DNA from: Bradyrhizobium sp. ISRA464
Lineage (GTDB): Bacteria; Pseudomonadota; Alphaproteobacteria; Rhizobiales; Xanthobacteraceae
NCBI RefSeq assembly: GCF_029910095.1
Contig: NZ_CP094526.1
Location: 62,001 to 126,000 of the forward strand
DNA length: 64,000 nt
Direction of reading: 5' to 3'
A model generated the notes under the pieces. It had not been told where the DNA came from, searched no databases, and saw only the letters and a list, made by a program, of their open reading frames with translations. Below, in pieces: positions 8,233 through 17,867 of this stretch; position 1 is the first letter of the stretch; every line of letters starts with the position of its first letter. Position numbers and translations under genes: made by a program.

Positions 8233-9033
8233 TCAGAGATGCCCGCTCAAATCAGTGATGGTGGGCGCATCACCATTGAGCGGGTTCTGCGGATCACGCG
8301 CGTAGCGCAGGGTTTCGAACCGCATGGCGCGCGCATCCACCATCAGGAGCCGTCCGACCAGGCTTTCGCCGAAGCCCACGATCTCGCGGATCGCCTCCAG
8401 CGCCATCATCGAACCCAGGATACCGGCGAGTGCGCCCATCACGCCGGCTTCGGCGCAGGCCGGCACCGTGCCCGACGGCGGCGGCTCCGGAAACAGGCAG
8501 CGATAGGTCGGGTTCAATTCGCCGTCCGCGTTCTTCTCATGCGCGCGGATCGTGGTCAGCGAGCCGTCGAATTGGCCCAGCGCCGCCGTGATCAGCGGCT
8601 TGCGCGCGAGAAAGCAGGCGTCGGAGACCAGATAGCGGGTTTCGAAATTGTCGGAGCCGTCGAGCACGAGATCGTAATTCGCAAGCAGCGCCATCGCATT
8701 TCCGGCGTCGAGGCGCACGGCATGCGTATCGAACGTCACATGCGGATTGAGCGCATGGATCTGTGCCGCCGCGCTGTCGACCTTGCGCTTGCCCACATCC
8801 GATGTCGCATGGATGATCTGGCGCTGCAGGTTGGAGAGCGACACGATGTCGTCATCGACCACGCCGAGCTTGCCAACTCCAGCCGCCGCCAGATACATCA
8901 GCGCCGGCGCCCCGAGACCGCCCGCACCAATCACGAGCACGGAGGCTTGCTTCAGCGCGTTCTGACCGGGGCCGCCCACCTCGCGCAACACGATGTGGCG
9001 GGCATAGCGTTCGAGTTCTTCGGCACTCAGCAT
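8233..9033 (-). CDS. moeB: MoeB/ThiF-family adenylyltransferase (E1-like)
   Basis: MoeB/ThiF proteins adenylate the C-terminal glycine of a ubiquitin-like sulfur carrier (MoaD or ThiS) so that sulfur can be loaded. The 266-residue product has the ATP-binding Rossmann motif VLVIGAGGLGAPAL, the FDxxx-type strand VVDDDIVSLSNLQRQ with the conserved Arg, the catalytic Asp in LVLDGSDNF, and the Cys of the adenylyl-thioester crossover loop (VPACAEAGVMG). The start at 9033 matches the family N-terminus (LSAEELERYARHI). No moaD or thiS lies nearby, so which carrier it serves is open. Confidence 0.85.
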   Translation of the reverse strand: MLSAEELERYARHIVLREVGGPGQNALKQASVLVIGAGGLGAPALMYLAAAGVGKLGVVDDDIVSLSNLQRQIIHATSDVGKRKVDSAAAQIHALNPHVTFDTHAVRLDAGNAMALLANYDLVLDGSDNFETRYLVSDACFLARKPLITAALGQFDGSLTTIRAHEKNADGELNPTYRCLFPEPPPSGTVPACAEAGVMGALAGILGSMMALEAIREIVGFGESLVGRLLMVDARAMRFETLRYARDPQNPLNGDAPTITDLSGHL

Positions 9034-9061
9034 CGTTCGAACAAATCCCTCATCATCTCGG

Positions 9062-9162
9062 CCCTCATGGTGAGGAGGCGCGCAGCGCCGTCTCGAACCA
9101 TGAGGCCCCGCCTGTGCCCTCATCCTTCGAGACGCGGCTAGCGCCGCTCCTCAGGATGAGGG
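9062..9162. repeat. Double palindromic repeat (CCTCATGGTGAGG / CCTCATCCTTCGAG type)
   Basis: Two imperfect palindromes stand in tandem. One (9064-9105) opens with CTCATGGTGAGGAG and closes with CGAACCATGAG. The second (9119-9160) opens with CTCATCCTTCGAG and closes with CTCCTCAGGATGAG. Each forms a stem of about 18 bp with a GC-rich centre. They occupy the gap between two divergent genes. Confidence 0.7.
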
Positions 9163-9263
9163 GTGGAAGCCTGCCCTGAACCGGGGCGCGGTTGTTGCCG
9201 ACCAAGCAGATGTGCTTAATTGCCTGGACGTCAATGGTGTCAGTCATTCCCTCCGGATTTGTC

Positions 9264-10625
9264 ATGAGATCGGTGCTTTCGGCAACATTGATGGTCGTGG
9301 CCCTGGGCACGGCGCACGCCCAGATGACGCCGCCATCGACGGTCGGCACCAAGCCAAAGCCCGTGACGACGGTGCCGATCCGGCCCCCGCTGCAGAAGCC
9401 GGAAGATACCGCGAATGCAATGACGCAGGCCGAACGGCTGGCGCTGCAATCGGACCTCGCCTGGGTCGGCCAATATAACGGCGCCATCACCGGCGATGTC
9501 AGCGAGCGCATGGTCAACGCGATCAAGGAATTCCAGAAGAACCGCGGCGGCAAGCCCACCGGCGCGCTGAACCCGCAGGAGCGCGGCGTGCTCGCCGACA
9601 CCGCGCGGAGGCGGCAGGAGAATGTCGGCTGGAAGATCGTCACTGAGCCCGCCACCGGCGCGCGGCTCGGCATTCCCGCCAAGCTGGTGCCTCAACTGAC
9701 CAGCGATGCCTCGGGCACCAAATGGACCTCGCCGACCGGCACGATCCAGGCGCTGCTGACGCGGCGCAAGGAGGCCAACCCGACCACTGCAAAGCTCGCC
9801 GAGCGGGAAAAGCGGGAGCCCGCCGGCCGCACCGTCGACTACACCGTGGTGAAGCCCGACTTCTTCGTGCTGTCGGGCATGCAGGGGCTAAAGAAGTTCT
9901 ATCTGCGCGGCACCTTCAGGGGTGACGAGGTCCGCATCCTCACCATCCTCTACGACCAGGCGACCGAAAATACCGTGGAGCCGGTGGTGATCGCGATGTC
10001 GAGCGCGTTCAACGCGTTTCCTGCCGGCGTGCAGATCGGACCACCGCCGCGCAAGACCGTGGAATACAGCACCGGCGTCGTGGTCAGCGACGACGGTGCA
10101 ATCGTCGCGGACCGCGTGGCGACCGATGAATGCATCGCGCTGACGATCCCGGGTTACGGCAATGCCGATCGGGTCGCCGAGGACAAGGAGCGCGATCTGG
10201 CCCTGCTGCGCATTTATGGCGCACGCGGTTTGAAGCCGCTCGATATCGCAGGCAATGCGACGAAGACGGCGCTCGACATCACTGGCATCGCCGATCCGCA
10301 GAATCAGGGAGGCGGTGCGGCGGTCACCAGTGTGAAGGCATCGGTGGCGCAGCTCGGCGGCGGGGGCGATGCGGCCTTGTCGCCGGCGCCGGCCATCGGC
10401 TTCTCCGGCGCGGCCGCACTCGACGGCGACGGCAAATTTGCCGGCATCGCGTTGCTAAAGCCGGTGCTGATTGCCGGCCCCGCCAACGCGACGCCTCCGG
10501 CACAAGCCGCATTGGTGCCGGCAGATACGGTGCGCGGCTTCCTGAAAGCCCATGGCGTGACGGTGTCAGGCGGATCGACGGATGCCAAGGCCGCCGTCGT
10601 CCGCGTGATCTGCGTCAGGAAATAA
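9264..10625 (+). CDS. Exported peptidoglycan-binding protein with a degenerate trypsin-like domain
   Basis: The 453-residue product begins with a signal peptide (MRSVLSATLMVVALG up to AHA). Residues about 50-115 resemble a peptidoglycan-binding repeat (SDLAWVGQYNGAITGDVSER, followed by AIKEFQKNRGG). The C-terminal half resembles a DegP-type trypsin fold: GVVVSDDGAIVADRVAT, then KERDLALLRI, then GFSGAAAL. The catalytic Asp and Ser positions look kept, but the His of the usual 'AHV' is Arg (ADRVA), so proteolysis is unlikely. The start is placed at 9264 by the signal peptide; earlier in-frame starts exist at 9192 and 9234. A cell-wall sensing or scaffolding role is only a guess. Confidence 0.7.
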   Translation: MRSVLSATLMVVALGTAHAQMTPPSTVGTKPKPVTTVPIRPPLQKPEDTANAMTQAERLALQSDLAWVGQYNGAITGDVSERMVNAIKEFQKNRGGKPTGALNPQERGVLADTARRRQENVGWKIVTEPATGARLGIPAKLVPQLTSDASGTKWTSPTGTIQALLTRRKEANPTTAKLAEREKREPAGRTVDYTVVKPDFFVLSGMQGLKKFYLRGTFRGDEVRILTILYDQATENTVEPVVIAMSSAFNAFPAGVQIGPPPRKTVEYSTGVVVSDDGAIVADRVATDECIALTIPGYGNADRVAEDKERDLALLRIYGARGLKPLDIAGNATKTALDITGIADPQNQGGGAAVTSVKASVAQLGGGGDAALSPAPAIGFSGAAALDGDGKFAGIALLKPVLIAGPANATPPAQAALVPADTVRGFLKAHGVTVSGGSTDAKAAVVRVICVRK

Positions 10626-10627
10626 GC

Positions 10628-12307
10628 TTACCGCAACGCGAACCGCACGCCGGCGCGGGCGAGACCGCCTGCAATGCCGATCGGTGTGCCGTCGGCGCGC
10701 CAGCAGGCCGCGCCCGACATCGTGCCATCGCTGTGAAACTGGATCGCGTTCATGCCGCCGGCGACCGTCGACACCACCTGCACCTTGTGGCCCTTGGCCG
10801 CGAGCGCGGCGCGGACGGCCTGCGGCACCGCCTGCTCGACCTCAAGCGCGTTGCCTTCGGTCCAGACCCGCGGCGCCTCGACCGCCTCCTGCAGGCTCAT
10901 GCCGTGATCGATCAGGTTGACCAGCGCTTGCATTGCGCTCGGGAAGATGCGCTTTCCACCGGGCAGGCCGAGCGCATAGGCAAGCTTGCCGTCGCGCAGC
11001 GCCATCATCGGCGACATCGAGGTGGTGACGCGCTTGCCCGCTGCCAGCGACAGCGCATGTCCCGGCCGCGGATCGAACAGGTTCATGTAGTTGTTCGGCA
11101 CAGTGCCGAGACCCGGGATCAGGATCTTCGCGCCGAACAGATTGTTGATCGTCTGGGTGGTCGCAACCACATTGCCCATCGCGTCCGCGGCCGTCATGTG
11201 CGTGGTGTGCGCGCTTTCGAACTGCGAGACGCCGGCGCCCCAGGCCTGCGCGCGGTCGGGGTCGATCGCATGGCGCCGCTCCTCGGCATAGGCCTTGGAG
11301 GTCAGCCGCTCCACGGGCACGTTGATGTAGGCGGGATCGCCGCTTGCCGCCTCGCGATCGGCGAAAGCGATCTTCAGCACCTCGGCGAGATGGTGGATGG
11401 TCTCGGCCGAGCCGAAGCCAAGGCGCGCGATGTCATAACCTTCGAGGATGTTGAGCATCTGCGTGATGTGGACGCCGGATGCGGCCGGCGGCGGCGGACC
11501 CAGGATTTCCCAGCCGCGGTAATCGCAGCGGATCGGCGCGCGCTCGACCGTCTTGTAGGTCGTCAGATCCTCACGCGCGATGAAGCCGCCGTTCTGCTTC
11601 ATATAGTCGACCAGGATGTCGCCGAGCGGCCCTTGATACAGCGCGTTGTCGCCATGGTCGGCGATGTATTTAAGCGTCTCGGCATATTCCGCCTGCACCA
11701 CGCGCTCGCCCGGCTTCAGCGGCTCACCCTTTGGCAGATAGATCGCCGAGATCGGCTTGTCCTTCAGCATCTCCTCGGCGCCGTCGGTGATGCATTCATG
11801 CAGATAAGGCGTCGCCGCATAGCCGCGCGCGGCGTGCTTGATCGCGGGCTGCATCACGTCGGCAAGGCTCATGGTGCCGAAGCGGCGGAGCGTTTCGCAC
11901 CAGGCCTTCAGCGAGCCCGGCACGGCGACCGCTTTCGGCCCGTTGAGGTTCTCGTTGCCGACAGTGTCGAACACGTCATGCGCCGAACCGGGCTTCGAGG
12001 TGTAGGTGTCCGGCCGCACCGCTTTCGGCACCGTGCTCTGCCCGTCGATGAAGCGGTGACTGCCGTCGGCCAGGCGAATATGAGCCATCCCGCCGCCGAT
12101 GATGCCGACCATCATCGGCTCGACGACGGTCAGCGTGAACAGGGTCGCGATCGCGGCATCGATGGCGTTGCCGCCGGCGGCGAGCATCTCGGCGCCGGCG
12201 GCTGAAGCCAGCGGATGGTTGCTCACCACCATCCCGCGGCTGCCGGTTGCCGGCTGCTTTTGGCACTCGAAGCTCGTTGCCGCGCGATCCCGCCAGTTGC
12301 CGCTCAT
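10628..12307 (-). CDS. ggt: Gamma-glutamyltransferase
   Basis: The enzyme hydrolyses or transfers the gamma-glutamyl group of glutathione and related peptides. It is made as a precursor that cleaves itself into two subunits at a catalytic threonine. Here the Thr is in SAHTTHMTAADAMGN, about residue 370 of 559, and the substrate pocket motif GKRVTTSMSP follows. The N-terminal part carries VVSNHPLASAAGAEMLAAGG, as expected. No clear signal peptide is seen, unlike periplasmic E. coli Ggt, so this member may be cytoplasmic. The start has AGGATC directly upstream and GGAG at -12. It appears to be transcribed alone. Confidence 0.92.
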   Translation of the reverse strand: MSGNWRDRAATSFECQKQPATGSRGMVVSNHPLASAAGAEMLAAGGNAIDAAIATLFTLTVVEPMMVGIIGGGMAHIRLADGSHRFIDGQSTVPKAVRPDTYTSKPGSAHDVFDTVGNENLNGPKAVAVPGSLKAWCETLRRFGTMSLADVMQPAIKHAARGYAATPYLHECITDGAEEMLKDKPISAIYLPKGEPLKPGERVVQAEYAETLKYIADHGDNALYQGPLGDILVDYMKQNGGFIAREDLTTYKTVERAPIRCDYRGWEILGPPPPAASGVHITQMLNILEGYDIARLGFGSAETIHHLAEVLKIAFADREAASGDPAYINVPVERLTSKAYAEERRHAIDPDRAQAWGAGVSQFESAHTTHMTAADAMGNVVATTQTINNLFGAKILIPGLGTVPNNYMNLFDPRPGHALSLAAGKRVTTSMSPMMALRDGKLAYALGLPGGKRIFPSAMQALVNLIDHGMSLQEAVEAPRVWTEGNALEVEQAVPQAVRAALAAKGHKVQVVSTVAGGMNAIQFHSDGTMSGAACWRADGTPIGIAGGLARAGVRFALR

Positions 12308-12366
12308 GATCCTGCTCCCTTGTTATGCTTCCGATGTGCCTCGGAATGATGAACGCGAACCCAAGC

Positions 12367-13248
12367 CTATTTCTGACACTTCGGGCACCAGAACGTCGAA
12401 CGGCCGTTCTGGGTGAAGCGCCTGACGATGCCGTCGCAGCCCGACGTGCGGCACCTCTCGCCTTCGCGATCGTAGACCTGGAATGAGTGCTGGAAATATC
12501 CGAGTTCGCCATTGGTCAGCCGATGATCGTTGATCGAGGAGCCGCCGGCCTTGATCGCCTGGTTGAGCACCGAATGGATCGCGTCGACCAGCCGCCCGGC
12601 ATGGTCGGTGGGCTCGCCCTTCTTGGTTGCGAGCGTCGCGGCCAAGCGCCGCGGCGACAGGTGCGCGCGAAACAGCGCCTCGCAGACATAGATGTTGCCA
12701 AGTCCCGCCACCACACGCTGGTCGAGCAGCGCCGCCTTCAGGCTCGTCTTCTTGTTGTGGCAGGAGCGCGCCAGCATGGCGGCGTCGAACTCATTGCCGA
12801 GCGGTTCGGGACCGAGCCCCTTGAGCAGCGGCTCATCCTCGATCCCGTTGCGGGCGATGATCTTCATGTAACCGAAACGGCGCGGATCGTTGAAGACGAC
12901 AGCCGCACCCGACGACATGTGGAACACGACGTGATCGTGCGCACGATCCTCGCTGCGCGGATGGTGGAATTGCCCTGGCTTGGCCGCGCGCTCCCCCTTC
13001 AGCACCCGGAATGAGCCCGACATGCCGAGATGCATCAGCAGGACATCGCCGGAGGTCAGATCCGCCATGAGGTATTTGGCGCGACGGCCGAGCCCGGTCA
13101 CGGTCTGGCCTTCGAGCCGGGCGATGAAGTCTTTTTGAAAGGGAAACCGCAGATCCTTCCGGCGGGCTTCGGCCTTGATGATTTTTGCCCCTTCCATGGC
13201 CGGTTGCAGGCCGCGGCGGACGGTCTCGACTTCGGGTAATTCCGGCAT
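12367..13248 (-). CDS. mutM: Formamidopyrimidine-DNA glycosylase (Fpg/MutM)
   Basis: MutM removes oxidised purines such as 8-oxoguanine and nicks the strand by beta,delta-elimination. The protein must begin PELPEVE after Met removal because Pro1 is the nucleophile, so the start is the ATG at 13248, not the one three codons earlier. The helix-two-turn-helix segment ([20 protein letters not shown]) and the C-terminal zinc finger ([11 protein letters not shown] ... FWCPKCQK) are present; the first cysteine pair is C-x4-C rather than C-x2-C. It is divergent from ubiE, 81 bp apart, a common alphaproteobacterial order. Confidence 0.95.
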   Translation of the reverse strand: MPELPEVETVRRGLQPAMEGAKIIKAEARRKDLRFPFQKDFIARLEGQTVTGLGRRAKYLMADLTSGDVLLMHLGMSGSFRVLKGERAAKPGQFHHPRSEDRAHDHVVFHMSSGAAVVFNDPRRFGYMKIIARNGIEDEPLLKGLGPEPLGNEFDAAMLARSCHNKKTSLKAALLDQRVVAGLGNIYVCEALFRAHLSPRRLAATLATKKGEPTDHAGRLVDAIHSVLNQAIKAGGSSINDHRLTNGELGYFQHSFQVYDREGERCRTSGCDGIVRRFTQNGRSTFWCPKCQK

Positions 13249-13329
13249 GGCAGGCATTCACCTTTTGGAAGTGACGTGATAGCGCCATTGCGGCCGCCGC
13301 GCTATGGTCCGGCCAGGAGCGACGAGTTG

Positions 13330-14091
13330 ATGGATCGGCCGGATCAAACCACCCATTTCGGCTTCAGGGACGTCCCCCTGGGCGAAAAGCAGATGCTGGT
13401 GAACGATGTGTTTCACAGCGTCGCGCAGCGCTACGACTTGATGAACGATCTGATGTCGGCAGGCATGCACCGGGTCTGGAAGGACATCATGATCACGACG
13501 CTCAATCCGCCGAAGGGCGACAGGCCGTTCGCGCTGCTCGACGTCGCCGGCGGCACCGGCGATATCGCATTCCGCGCCGCCAAGGAGGCGGGCGCGGGTT
13601 TCCGTGCGACCGTCTGCGACATCAATGGCGACATGCTGGCCGTGGGCCGCGAGCGCGCCGCCAGGCAACATCTCGACGACCGCGTGTCGTTCGTCGAAGG
13701 CAATGCTGAAACGCTGGCATTCGCCGACCGTTCGTTCGACGCCTACACGATCGCGTTCGGCATCCGCAACGTGCCGCGAATCGACCTCGCCCTGCGCGAA
13801 GCCTATCGCGTGCTCCGGCCCGGGAGCCGCTTCCTGTGCCTGGAATTCTCCACCGTGGACGTCCCGGGTCTCGACCGGCTTTATGACCTGTTTTCCTTCA
13901 AGGTAATCCCACCGCTTGGCCGCGCCGTCACCGGCGACGCCGAATCCTATCAATATCTCGTCGAGTCGATCCGCAAATTCCCGCGACCGACTGCGTTCGC
14001 CGAGATGATCGGCGCAGCCGGCTTTTCGCGCGTGAAGTGGCAGAGTCTCTCCGGCGGCATCGTGGCGTTGCATTCGGGCTGGCGTTTGTGA
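13330..14091 (+). CDS. ubiE: Ubiquinone/menaquinone C-methyltransferase UbiE
   Basis: UbiE is the SAM-dependent C-methyltransferase of ubiquinone (and menaquinone) synthesis. The 253-residue protein has the SAM-binding motif [14 protein letters not shown], the family signature [17 protein letters not shown] near the N-terminus, and a C-terminal signature [13 protein letters not shown]. The start at 13330 (MDRPDQ) has AGGAG upstream. Its stop overlaps the GTG start of ubiB by four bases (GTGA), so the two are translationally coupled. Confidence 0.95.
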   Translation: MDRPDQTTHFGFRDVPLGEKQMLVNDVFHSVAQRYDLMNDLMSAGMHRVWKDIMITTLNPPKGDRPFALLDVAGGTGDIAFRAAKEAGAGFRATVCDINGDMLAVGRERAARQHLDDRVSFVEGNAETLAFADRSFDAYTIAFGIRNVPRIDLALREAYRVLRPGSRFLCLEFSTVDVPGLDRLYDLFSFKVIPPLGRAVTGDAESYQYLVESIRKFPRPTAFAEMIGAAGFSRVKWQSLSGGIVALHSGWRL

Positions 14092-15662
14092 TCTCTGCAC
14101 TGACTCACATCACGCGCCTCGCCCGCGCCGGTTTCGTGTTTGCGCGCGAGGGCGTGTTCGGCGTCGTCGATCCCTCGCTGGTGCCGCCCCCCGGACAGCT
14201 TGCGCTGAAGCTGGCCCGGCTGATCGAACGCCGCACCGCCAAATCCGGCCCGCGGCTGTCCCGCGCGCTGACGCGGCTCGGGCCCGCCTACCTCAAGCTC
14301 GGGCAATTCCTCGCCACCCGACCCGACGTGGTCGGCGTCGTCATGGCGCGCGATCTCGAAAGCCTGCAAGACCGGCTGCCGCCGTTCTCGCAAGAGGAGG
14401 CCGAGGCCGTGATCGCGCAATCGCTGGAACGGCCGCTGTCGCAGGTCTTTGCCAGCCTGGGGCCCGCGGTCGCCGCCGCCTCGATCGCGCAGGTGCATCG
14501 TGGCGAGGTCGAGCGCAACGGCGTACGGCGCCAGGTGGCAGTCAAGGTGCTCCGGCCGAACGTCGCCGCACGCTTCCGCCGTGACTTGAGCGATTTCTTC
14601 TTCGTCGCGCGCAATGCCGAGGCGCATTCGGCCGAAGCGCGGCGGCTGCGGCTGATCGAGGTCATCAACACGATGTCGCGCTCGGTCGCGATAGAGATGG
14701 ACCTGCGGCTGGAAGCGGCCGCGCTGTCCGAGATGGCGGAGAACACCAACGACGATCCGGATTTCCGCGTGCCGGCGGTCGACTGGGACCGCACCACCCA
14801 CAACGTTCTGACGATGGAGTGGATCGACGGCATCGCGCTGAACGACCATGCGCGGCTCGAGCAGGCCAAGGTCGACCTGCCCGATCTCGGCCGCAAGGTG
14901 ATCCAGAGCTTCCTCCGCCACGCGCTGCGCGACGGCTTCTTCCACGCCGACATGCATCCCGGCAATCTGTTCCTCGACGACACCGGCCGCCTGGTTGCGG
15001 TGGATTTCGGCATCATGGGGCGGCTCGGGCTGAAGGAGCGGCGCTTCCTCGCCGAGATCCTGCTCGGCTTCATCACCCGCGACTACCGCCGCGTGGCGGA
15101 GGTGCATTTCGAGGCGGGCTACGTACCGGGGCACCATTCGGTGGAAAATTTCGCGCAGGCGATTCGCGCGATCGGCGAACCGATCCACAACCGCACCGCC
15201 GAGGAAATCTCGATGGCGAAGCTGTTGACGCTGCTGCTCGAGGTGACCGGCCTGTTCGACATGCAGACGCGGCCCGAACTGATCCTGCTGCAGAAGACCA
15301 TGGTGGTGGTCGAGGGCGTGGCGCGCGGCTTCGATCCGAAGCTCGACATCTGGAAGATCGCCGACCCCGTGGTGCGCGAATGGATCACGCAGAATCTCGG
15401 TCCGATCGGCCGCATCCAGAACGCGATGTCCGGCGCAGGCGAGCTCGGCCGCGTCATAGCCAACCTCCCTTCAATCGCCAGCCGCGCCATGACGGTGCTC
15501 GAGCAGCTGGAGACCATGACCCGGGAGGGCCATATGCTGTCATCGGACACCATCGACGAAATGGCCCGCGCCGAGGCCCGCAAAGAGCGGTTGCAGACCG
15601 TCGGGCTTTGGGTCATTGCCCTCGCCCTCATCGGAATTTTTTTCGCCATCCGAGGATCATGA
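14088..15662 (+). CDS. ubiB: Ubiquinone biosynthesis protein kinase-like UbiB
   Basis: UbiB is a membrane-attached atypical kinase/ATPase (ADCK family) needed for ubiquinone synthesis, probably by supporting the Ubi enzyme complex. The 524-residue product has the KxGQ motif ([14 protein letters not shown]), the catalytic and metal-binding motifs [10 protein letters not shown] and [10 protein letters not shown], and a C-terminal hydrophobic helix ([15 protein letters not shown]) that would anchor it in the membrane. The GTG at 14088 overlaps the ubiE stop and gives the normal family length. A longer reading from 14037 would run through ubiE and is rejected. Confidence 0.94.
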   Translation: MISALTHITRLARAGFVFAREGVFGVVDPSLVPPPGQLALKLARLIERRTAKSGPRLSRALTRLGPAYLKLGQFLATRPDVVGVVMARDLESLQDRLPPFSQEEAEAVIAQSLERPLSQVFASLGPAVAAASIAQVHRGEVERNGVRRQVAVKVLRPNVAARFRRDLSDFFFVARNAEAHSAEARRLRLIEVINTMSRSVAIEMDLRLEAAALSEMAENTNDDPDFRVPAVDWDRTTHNVLTMEWIDGIALNDHARLEQAKVDLPDLGRKVIQSFLRHALRDGFFHADMHPGNLFLDDTGRLVAVDFGIMGRLGLKERRFLAEILLGFITRDYRRVAEVHFEAGYVPGHHSVENFAQAIRAIGEPIHNRTAEEISMAKLLTLLLEVTGLFDMQTRPELILLQKTMVVVEGVARGFDPKLDIWKIADPVVREWITQNLGPIGRIQNAMSGAGELGRVIANLPSIASRAMTVLEQLETMTREGHMLSSDTIDEMARAEARKERLQTVGLWVIALALIGIFFAIRGS

Positions 15663-15680
15663 TTGCAATGCATGCATGAC

Positions 15681-15699
15681 GTGATATCATTGATGTCAC
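15681..15699. promoter_or_regulatory. 19-bp palindrome, candidate autoregulatory operator of coaBC
   Basis: GTGATATCA (15681-15689), one base, TGATGTCAC (15691-15699) is an inverted repeat with a single mismatch, 15 bp before the coaBC ATG and in front of its ribosome-binding GGGGG. TGATATCA-type half sites are what I would expect upstream of FitA/VapB-like antitoxin genes, and the adjacent gene starts with exactly such a DNA-binding domain. Confidence 0.6.
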
Positions 15700-15714
15700 A
15701 TCTGGGGGCATGCC

Positions 15715-17139
15715 ATGGCCAGCCTAACCATCCGCAAACTCGACGACACGCTGAAAGCCTATCTGCGGCTGCGGTCCGCCAAGAACGGACGCTCGGTCGA
15801 GGAGGAGGTCCGGGTGATCCTCCGCGAGCTCGCGGAAGGCCGTGCGGGGCCCGCTGAAGCGCCTCTTCCAGTCCTTGCCGAAGGCCCCACTCCTGCCCTG
15901 CGGGCCACCAGCGCGGCTGACGAGCCCCGCGTCACCCTGATCATCGGCGGTGGGATCGCGGCCTACAAGGCGCTGGACCTGGTCCGGCGGCTGAAGGAGC
16001 GGCGTATCCAGGTGCGCTGCGTGCTGACCAAGGCGGCCCAGCAATTCGTCACCCCGCTCGCGGCGAGCGCGCTGTCGCATGAGCGCGTCCATACCGACCT
16101 GTTCGATGCCGAGAGCGAGTTCGACGCCGGCCACATCCGGCTGGCGCGGGAGTGCGATCTGATCGTGGTGGCGCCGGCGACCGCCGACCTGATCGCCAAG
16201 GTGGCGCATGGCCACGCCGACGATCTCGCCAGCGCCATCCTGCTCGCGGCCAACCGGCCGATTCTGATCGCGCCCGCGATGAACCCGCTGATGTGGAACA
16301 ATCCGGCCACCCGCCGCAACGTGCTGCAACTCCGCCGCGATGGCATTCACACCGTCGGCCCCAATGCCGGCGAGATGGCGGAAGCCGGCGAGGCCGGCGT
16401 CGGGCGGATGGCCGAGCCGACCGAGATCGCCGCCGCCGCCGACCACATGCTGCGGCCGCCGCAGCCGCGCCCGCTCGCCGGCAAGCGCGTGCTGATCACG
16501 GCAGGTCCAACCCATGAAGCGATCGATCCGGTCCGCTACATCGCCAACCGCTCCTCCGGCAAACAGGGTTTTGCCATCGCCGCTGCCGCGCGGGCGGCCG
16601 GCGCCGACGTCGTGCTGGTCTCCGGTCCGGTCGAGCTGCCCGATCCGGCGGGCGTATCGGTGATGCGCGTGGAATCCGCGCGCGACATGCTGCACCGGGT
16701 CGAGGCGGCGCTGCCGGTCGACGTCGCGATCTTTGCCGCGGCGGTCGCCGACTGGCGGGTCGCCAATGAAGGTGCGCAGAAGCTGAAGAAGACCTCAGCC
16801 GGCATGCCCCCGCTGCAGCTGGTCGAGAACCCCGACATCCTCGCCACGATCTCGAAGCTGAAGGAGAAGCGGCCGCCGCTGGTGATCGGCTTCGCCGCCG
16901 AGACCGAGCACCTGATCGAGAACGCCAAGGCGAAGTTCGCGCGCAAGGGCTGCGACTGGATCGTCGCCAACGACGTTTCCCCCGCAACCGGCGTGATGGG
17001 CGGCGACCGCAATACCGTTCACCTGCTGTCGCGCCAGGGCAAGGACGTCACCGTCGACTCCTGGCCGGTCATGACCAAGGAAGAGGTCGCAGCCGCGCTG
17101 GTGTCGCGCATCGCAAGAACCGTGGGAGCGACATCGTGA
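15715..17139 (+). CDS. coaBC: CoaBC with an N-terminal FitA-like ribbon-helix-helix domain
   Basis: CoaBC couples phosphopantothenate to cysteine (CoaB) and decarboxylates the product to 4'-phosphopantetheine (CoaC) in coenzyme A synthesis. The 474-residue product has, after about residue 70, a flavin-binding CoaC domain ([18 protein letters not shown], then [10 protein letters not shown]) and a CoaB domain from about residue 260 ([20 protein letters not shown]). The first 45 residues are extra. They read [16 protein letters not shown], then [18 protein letters not shown], the pattern of FitA/VapB-type antitoxins. A palindrome lies directly upstream. The gene sits between ubiB and dut, and its stop overlaps the dut GTG by four bases. 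No PIN-domain toxin gene is nearby. Confidence 0.92.
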   Translation: MASLTIRKLDDTLKAYLRLRSAKNGRSVEEEVRVILRELAEGRAGPAEAPLPVLAEGPTPALRATSAADEPRVTLIIGGGIAAYKALDLVRRLKERRIQVRCVLTKAAQQFVTPLAASALSHERVHTDLFDAESEFDAGHIRLARECDLIVVAPATADLIAKVAHGHADDLASAILLAANRPILIAPAMNPLMWNNPATRRNVLQLRRDGIHTVGPNAGEMAEAGEAGVGRMAEPTEIAAAADHMLRPPQPRPLAGKRVLITAGPTHEAIDPVRYIANRSSGKQGFAIAAAARAAGADVVLVSGPVELPDPAGVSVMRVESARDMLHRVEAALPVDVAIFAAAVADWRVANEGAQKLKKTSAGMPPLQLVENPDILATISKLKEKRPPLVIGFAAETEHLIENAKAKFARKGCDWIVANDVSPATGVMGGDRNTVHLLSRQGKDVTVDSWPVMTKEEVAAALVSRIARTVGATS

Positions 17140-17594
17140 GCGCCGTGATCAAGGTTGAGGTCCACCAGCTTCCGCATGGCGCGGACCTCCTGCTGCCGAC
17201 CTATCAGACGGCCGACGCGGCCGGACTTGATCTGCTGGCGGCGGTGCCGCAGTCAGCGCCGCTCATCCTGCTGCCCGGACGATACGAGATGGTTCCGACC
17301 GGACTGACGATTGCACTGCCTCCGGGCTTCGAGGCGCAGGTGCGGCCGCGCTCCGGCCTCGCCGCCAAACACGGCGTCACCGTGCTGAATTCGCCCGGCA
17401 CGATCGACGCCGACTATCGCGGCGAGATCAACGTGATCCTGATCAATCACGGCCAGGCGGCATTTTCGATCCGGCGCGGCGAACGCATCGCACAGATGGT
17501 GATCGCGCCCGTCACCCGGGCGGAACTGGTTCCAGTCGCCGTGCTGCCCGCAACCGCGCGCGGCAGCGGCGGATTCGGCTCGACCGGGCGCTAG
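17136..17594 (+). CDS. dut: dUTP diphosphatase
   Basis: Dut hydrolyses dUTP to dUMP and pyrophosphate, which keeps uracil out of DNA and feeds dTMP synthesis. The 152-residue protein has the trimeric dUTPase motifs in order: AGLDLLAA (motif 1), [10 protein letters not shown] (motif 2), [11 protein letters not shown] (motif 3, with the catalytic Asp), [10 protein letters not shown] (motif 4) and the C-terminal GSGGFGSTG (motif 5). The GTG start overlaps the coaBC stop (GTGA), so translation is coupled. The pairing of coaBC and dut is widespread in bacteria. Confidence 0.96.
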   Translation: MSAVIKVEVHQLPHGADLLLPTYQTADAAGLDLLAAVPQSAPLILLPGRYEMVPTGLTIALPPGFEAQVRPRSGLAAKHGVTVLNSPGTIDADYRGEINVILINHGQAAFSIRRGERIAQMVIAPVTRAELVPVAVLPATARGSGGFGSTGR

Positions 17595-17767
17595 CGCCTG
17601 CGCGGACACCGAATCATTTCACGTAAAATTCGTGCCATCGGGCGCATTTTTTCACAGCGGATTTTGCGTTCACGGTCTGGACTCTTACTCGCCGAGTCCG
17701 GTTGGGACTATTCTGCCTTGATTCGAGCACGACGGGGGGTCTTCGTCGGGCTTTCTGGTCCTGCTTG

Positions 17768-17840
17768 GGCATGATCCCCGCACAAACGCTGCGCGTTTGT
17801 CGCGAGGGAAATACCGGTCTCCGCTTTTCCGGATCATGCC
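17768..17840. repeat. Palindromic repeat, family E (GGCATGATCC ends), copy 1
   Basis: GGCATGATCC (17768-17777) and GGATCATGCC (17831-17840) are perfect 10-bp inverted ends. The interior has a second hairpin (ACAAACG, ctg, CGCGTTTGT-like). It lies in the 273-bp gap between dut and divL and probably overlaps the divL promoter region. Related units are at 61281-61333 and 62394-62441. Confidence 0.75.
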
Positions 17841-17867
17841 TGGGAGTTGTGCGTTCTGGGGCAACAT

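Noticed and set aside
10130..12205. 691-codon open frame opposite ggt
   Set aside because: Antisense to gamma-glutamyltransferase, with no start signal or domain.
17583..17600. Terminator at the dut stop (GGCGCTAGCGCC palindrome)
   Set aside because: The 12-bp palindrome includes the stop codon, has no loop room and no T-run. It is more likely chance than a terminator.
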